A stretch of 6,588 nt of DNA from an uncultured Eubacteriales bacterium (GTDB taxonomy: Bacteria; Bacillota_A; Clostridia; Christensenellales; Aristaeellaceae): contig USEE01000075.1 in assembly GCA_900553645.1 (NCBI GenBank), positions 1-6,588 of the forward strand, in the 5' to 3' direction. Below are positions 6,554-6,588 of this stretch, piece by piece. The position numbers were made by a program, and so were the translations under genes. Every line of letters begins with the position of its first letter. The stretch's first letter is position 1. The notes beneath the pieces were generated by a model that worked only from the letters and a program-made list of their open reading frames with translations, did no database searches and was not told where the DNA came from.

Positions 6554-6588
6554 TTACTTGCCCAGCTTCTCCATGATTTCGGCATTGA
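6554..6588 (-). CDS. C-terminal end of an unidentified protein (partial)
   Basis: The minus strand reads NAEIMEKLGK and then TAA at 6556-6554; one more hydrophobic codon is incomplete at the edge. The frame is supported by the terminator-like hairpin just downstream. About ten residues are too few to name the product; they look like the end of an amphipathic helix. The gene would lie upstream of the Sua5 gene in the same direction. Confidence 0.5.
   Translation of the reverse strand, partial: NAEIMEKLGK

Overview
The window looks like chromosomal DNA from a GC-rich member of the Bacillota, most likely a Clostridia-type gut or anaerobe lineage. This is inferred from strong AGGAGG-like ribosome binding sites, canonical sigma-A style promoters in an AT-rich intergenic gap, and the protein families present. 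An odd trait is heavy use of the AUA isoleucine codon despite the high GC content. No RNA gene, CRISPR array, insertion sequence or phage gene was seen.

Layout. Positions 1-2026 (minus strand) hold most of a cytoplasmic family 35 beta-galactosidase. Its C-terminus runs off the left edge. Positions 2027-2254 are a divergent control region with one well-formed promoter on each strand. Positions 2255-4524 (plus strand) hold a tight pair of envelope genes: a secreted or membrane-anchored phosphodiester glycosidase (NAGPA domain) and, 29 nt later, a multi-pass membrane protein of the Lgt (prolipoprotein diacylglyceryl transferase) family. The Lgt-like protein has lost several catalytic residues and gained a C-terminal extension. 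After a hairpin at 4543-4571 comes a P-loop kinase of the uridine kinase/pantothenate kinase/FrcK type (4602-5345, plus). A large symmetric hairpin (5355-5410) separates it from a convergent gene for the tRNA t6A enzyme Sua5 (5434-6468, minus). A hairpin at 6513-6537 ends another minus-strand gene, of which only the last ten or so codons are visible (6554-6588).

How they may fit together. The glycosidase and the Lgt-like protein are probably co-transcribed and both act at the cell surface, so a joint role in modifying an envelope glycan or lipid-linked polymer is a reasonable guess, not shown by the sequence. The kinase may be read from the same promoter if the hairpin before it lets transcription through. 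The beta-galactosidase and Sua5 are ordinary metabolic and housekeeping genes without an evident link to the pair. The most unusual item is the Lgt-family protein with a degenerate active site.
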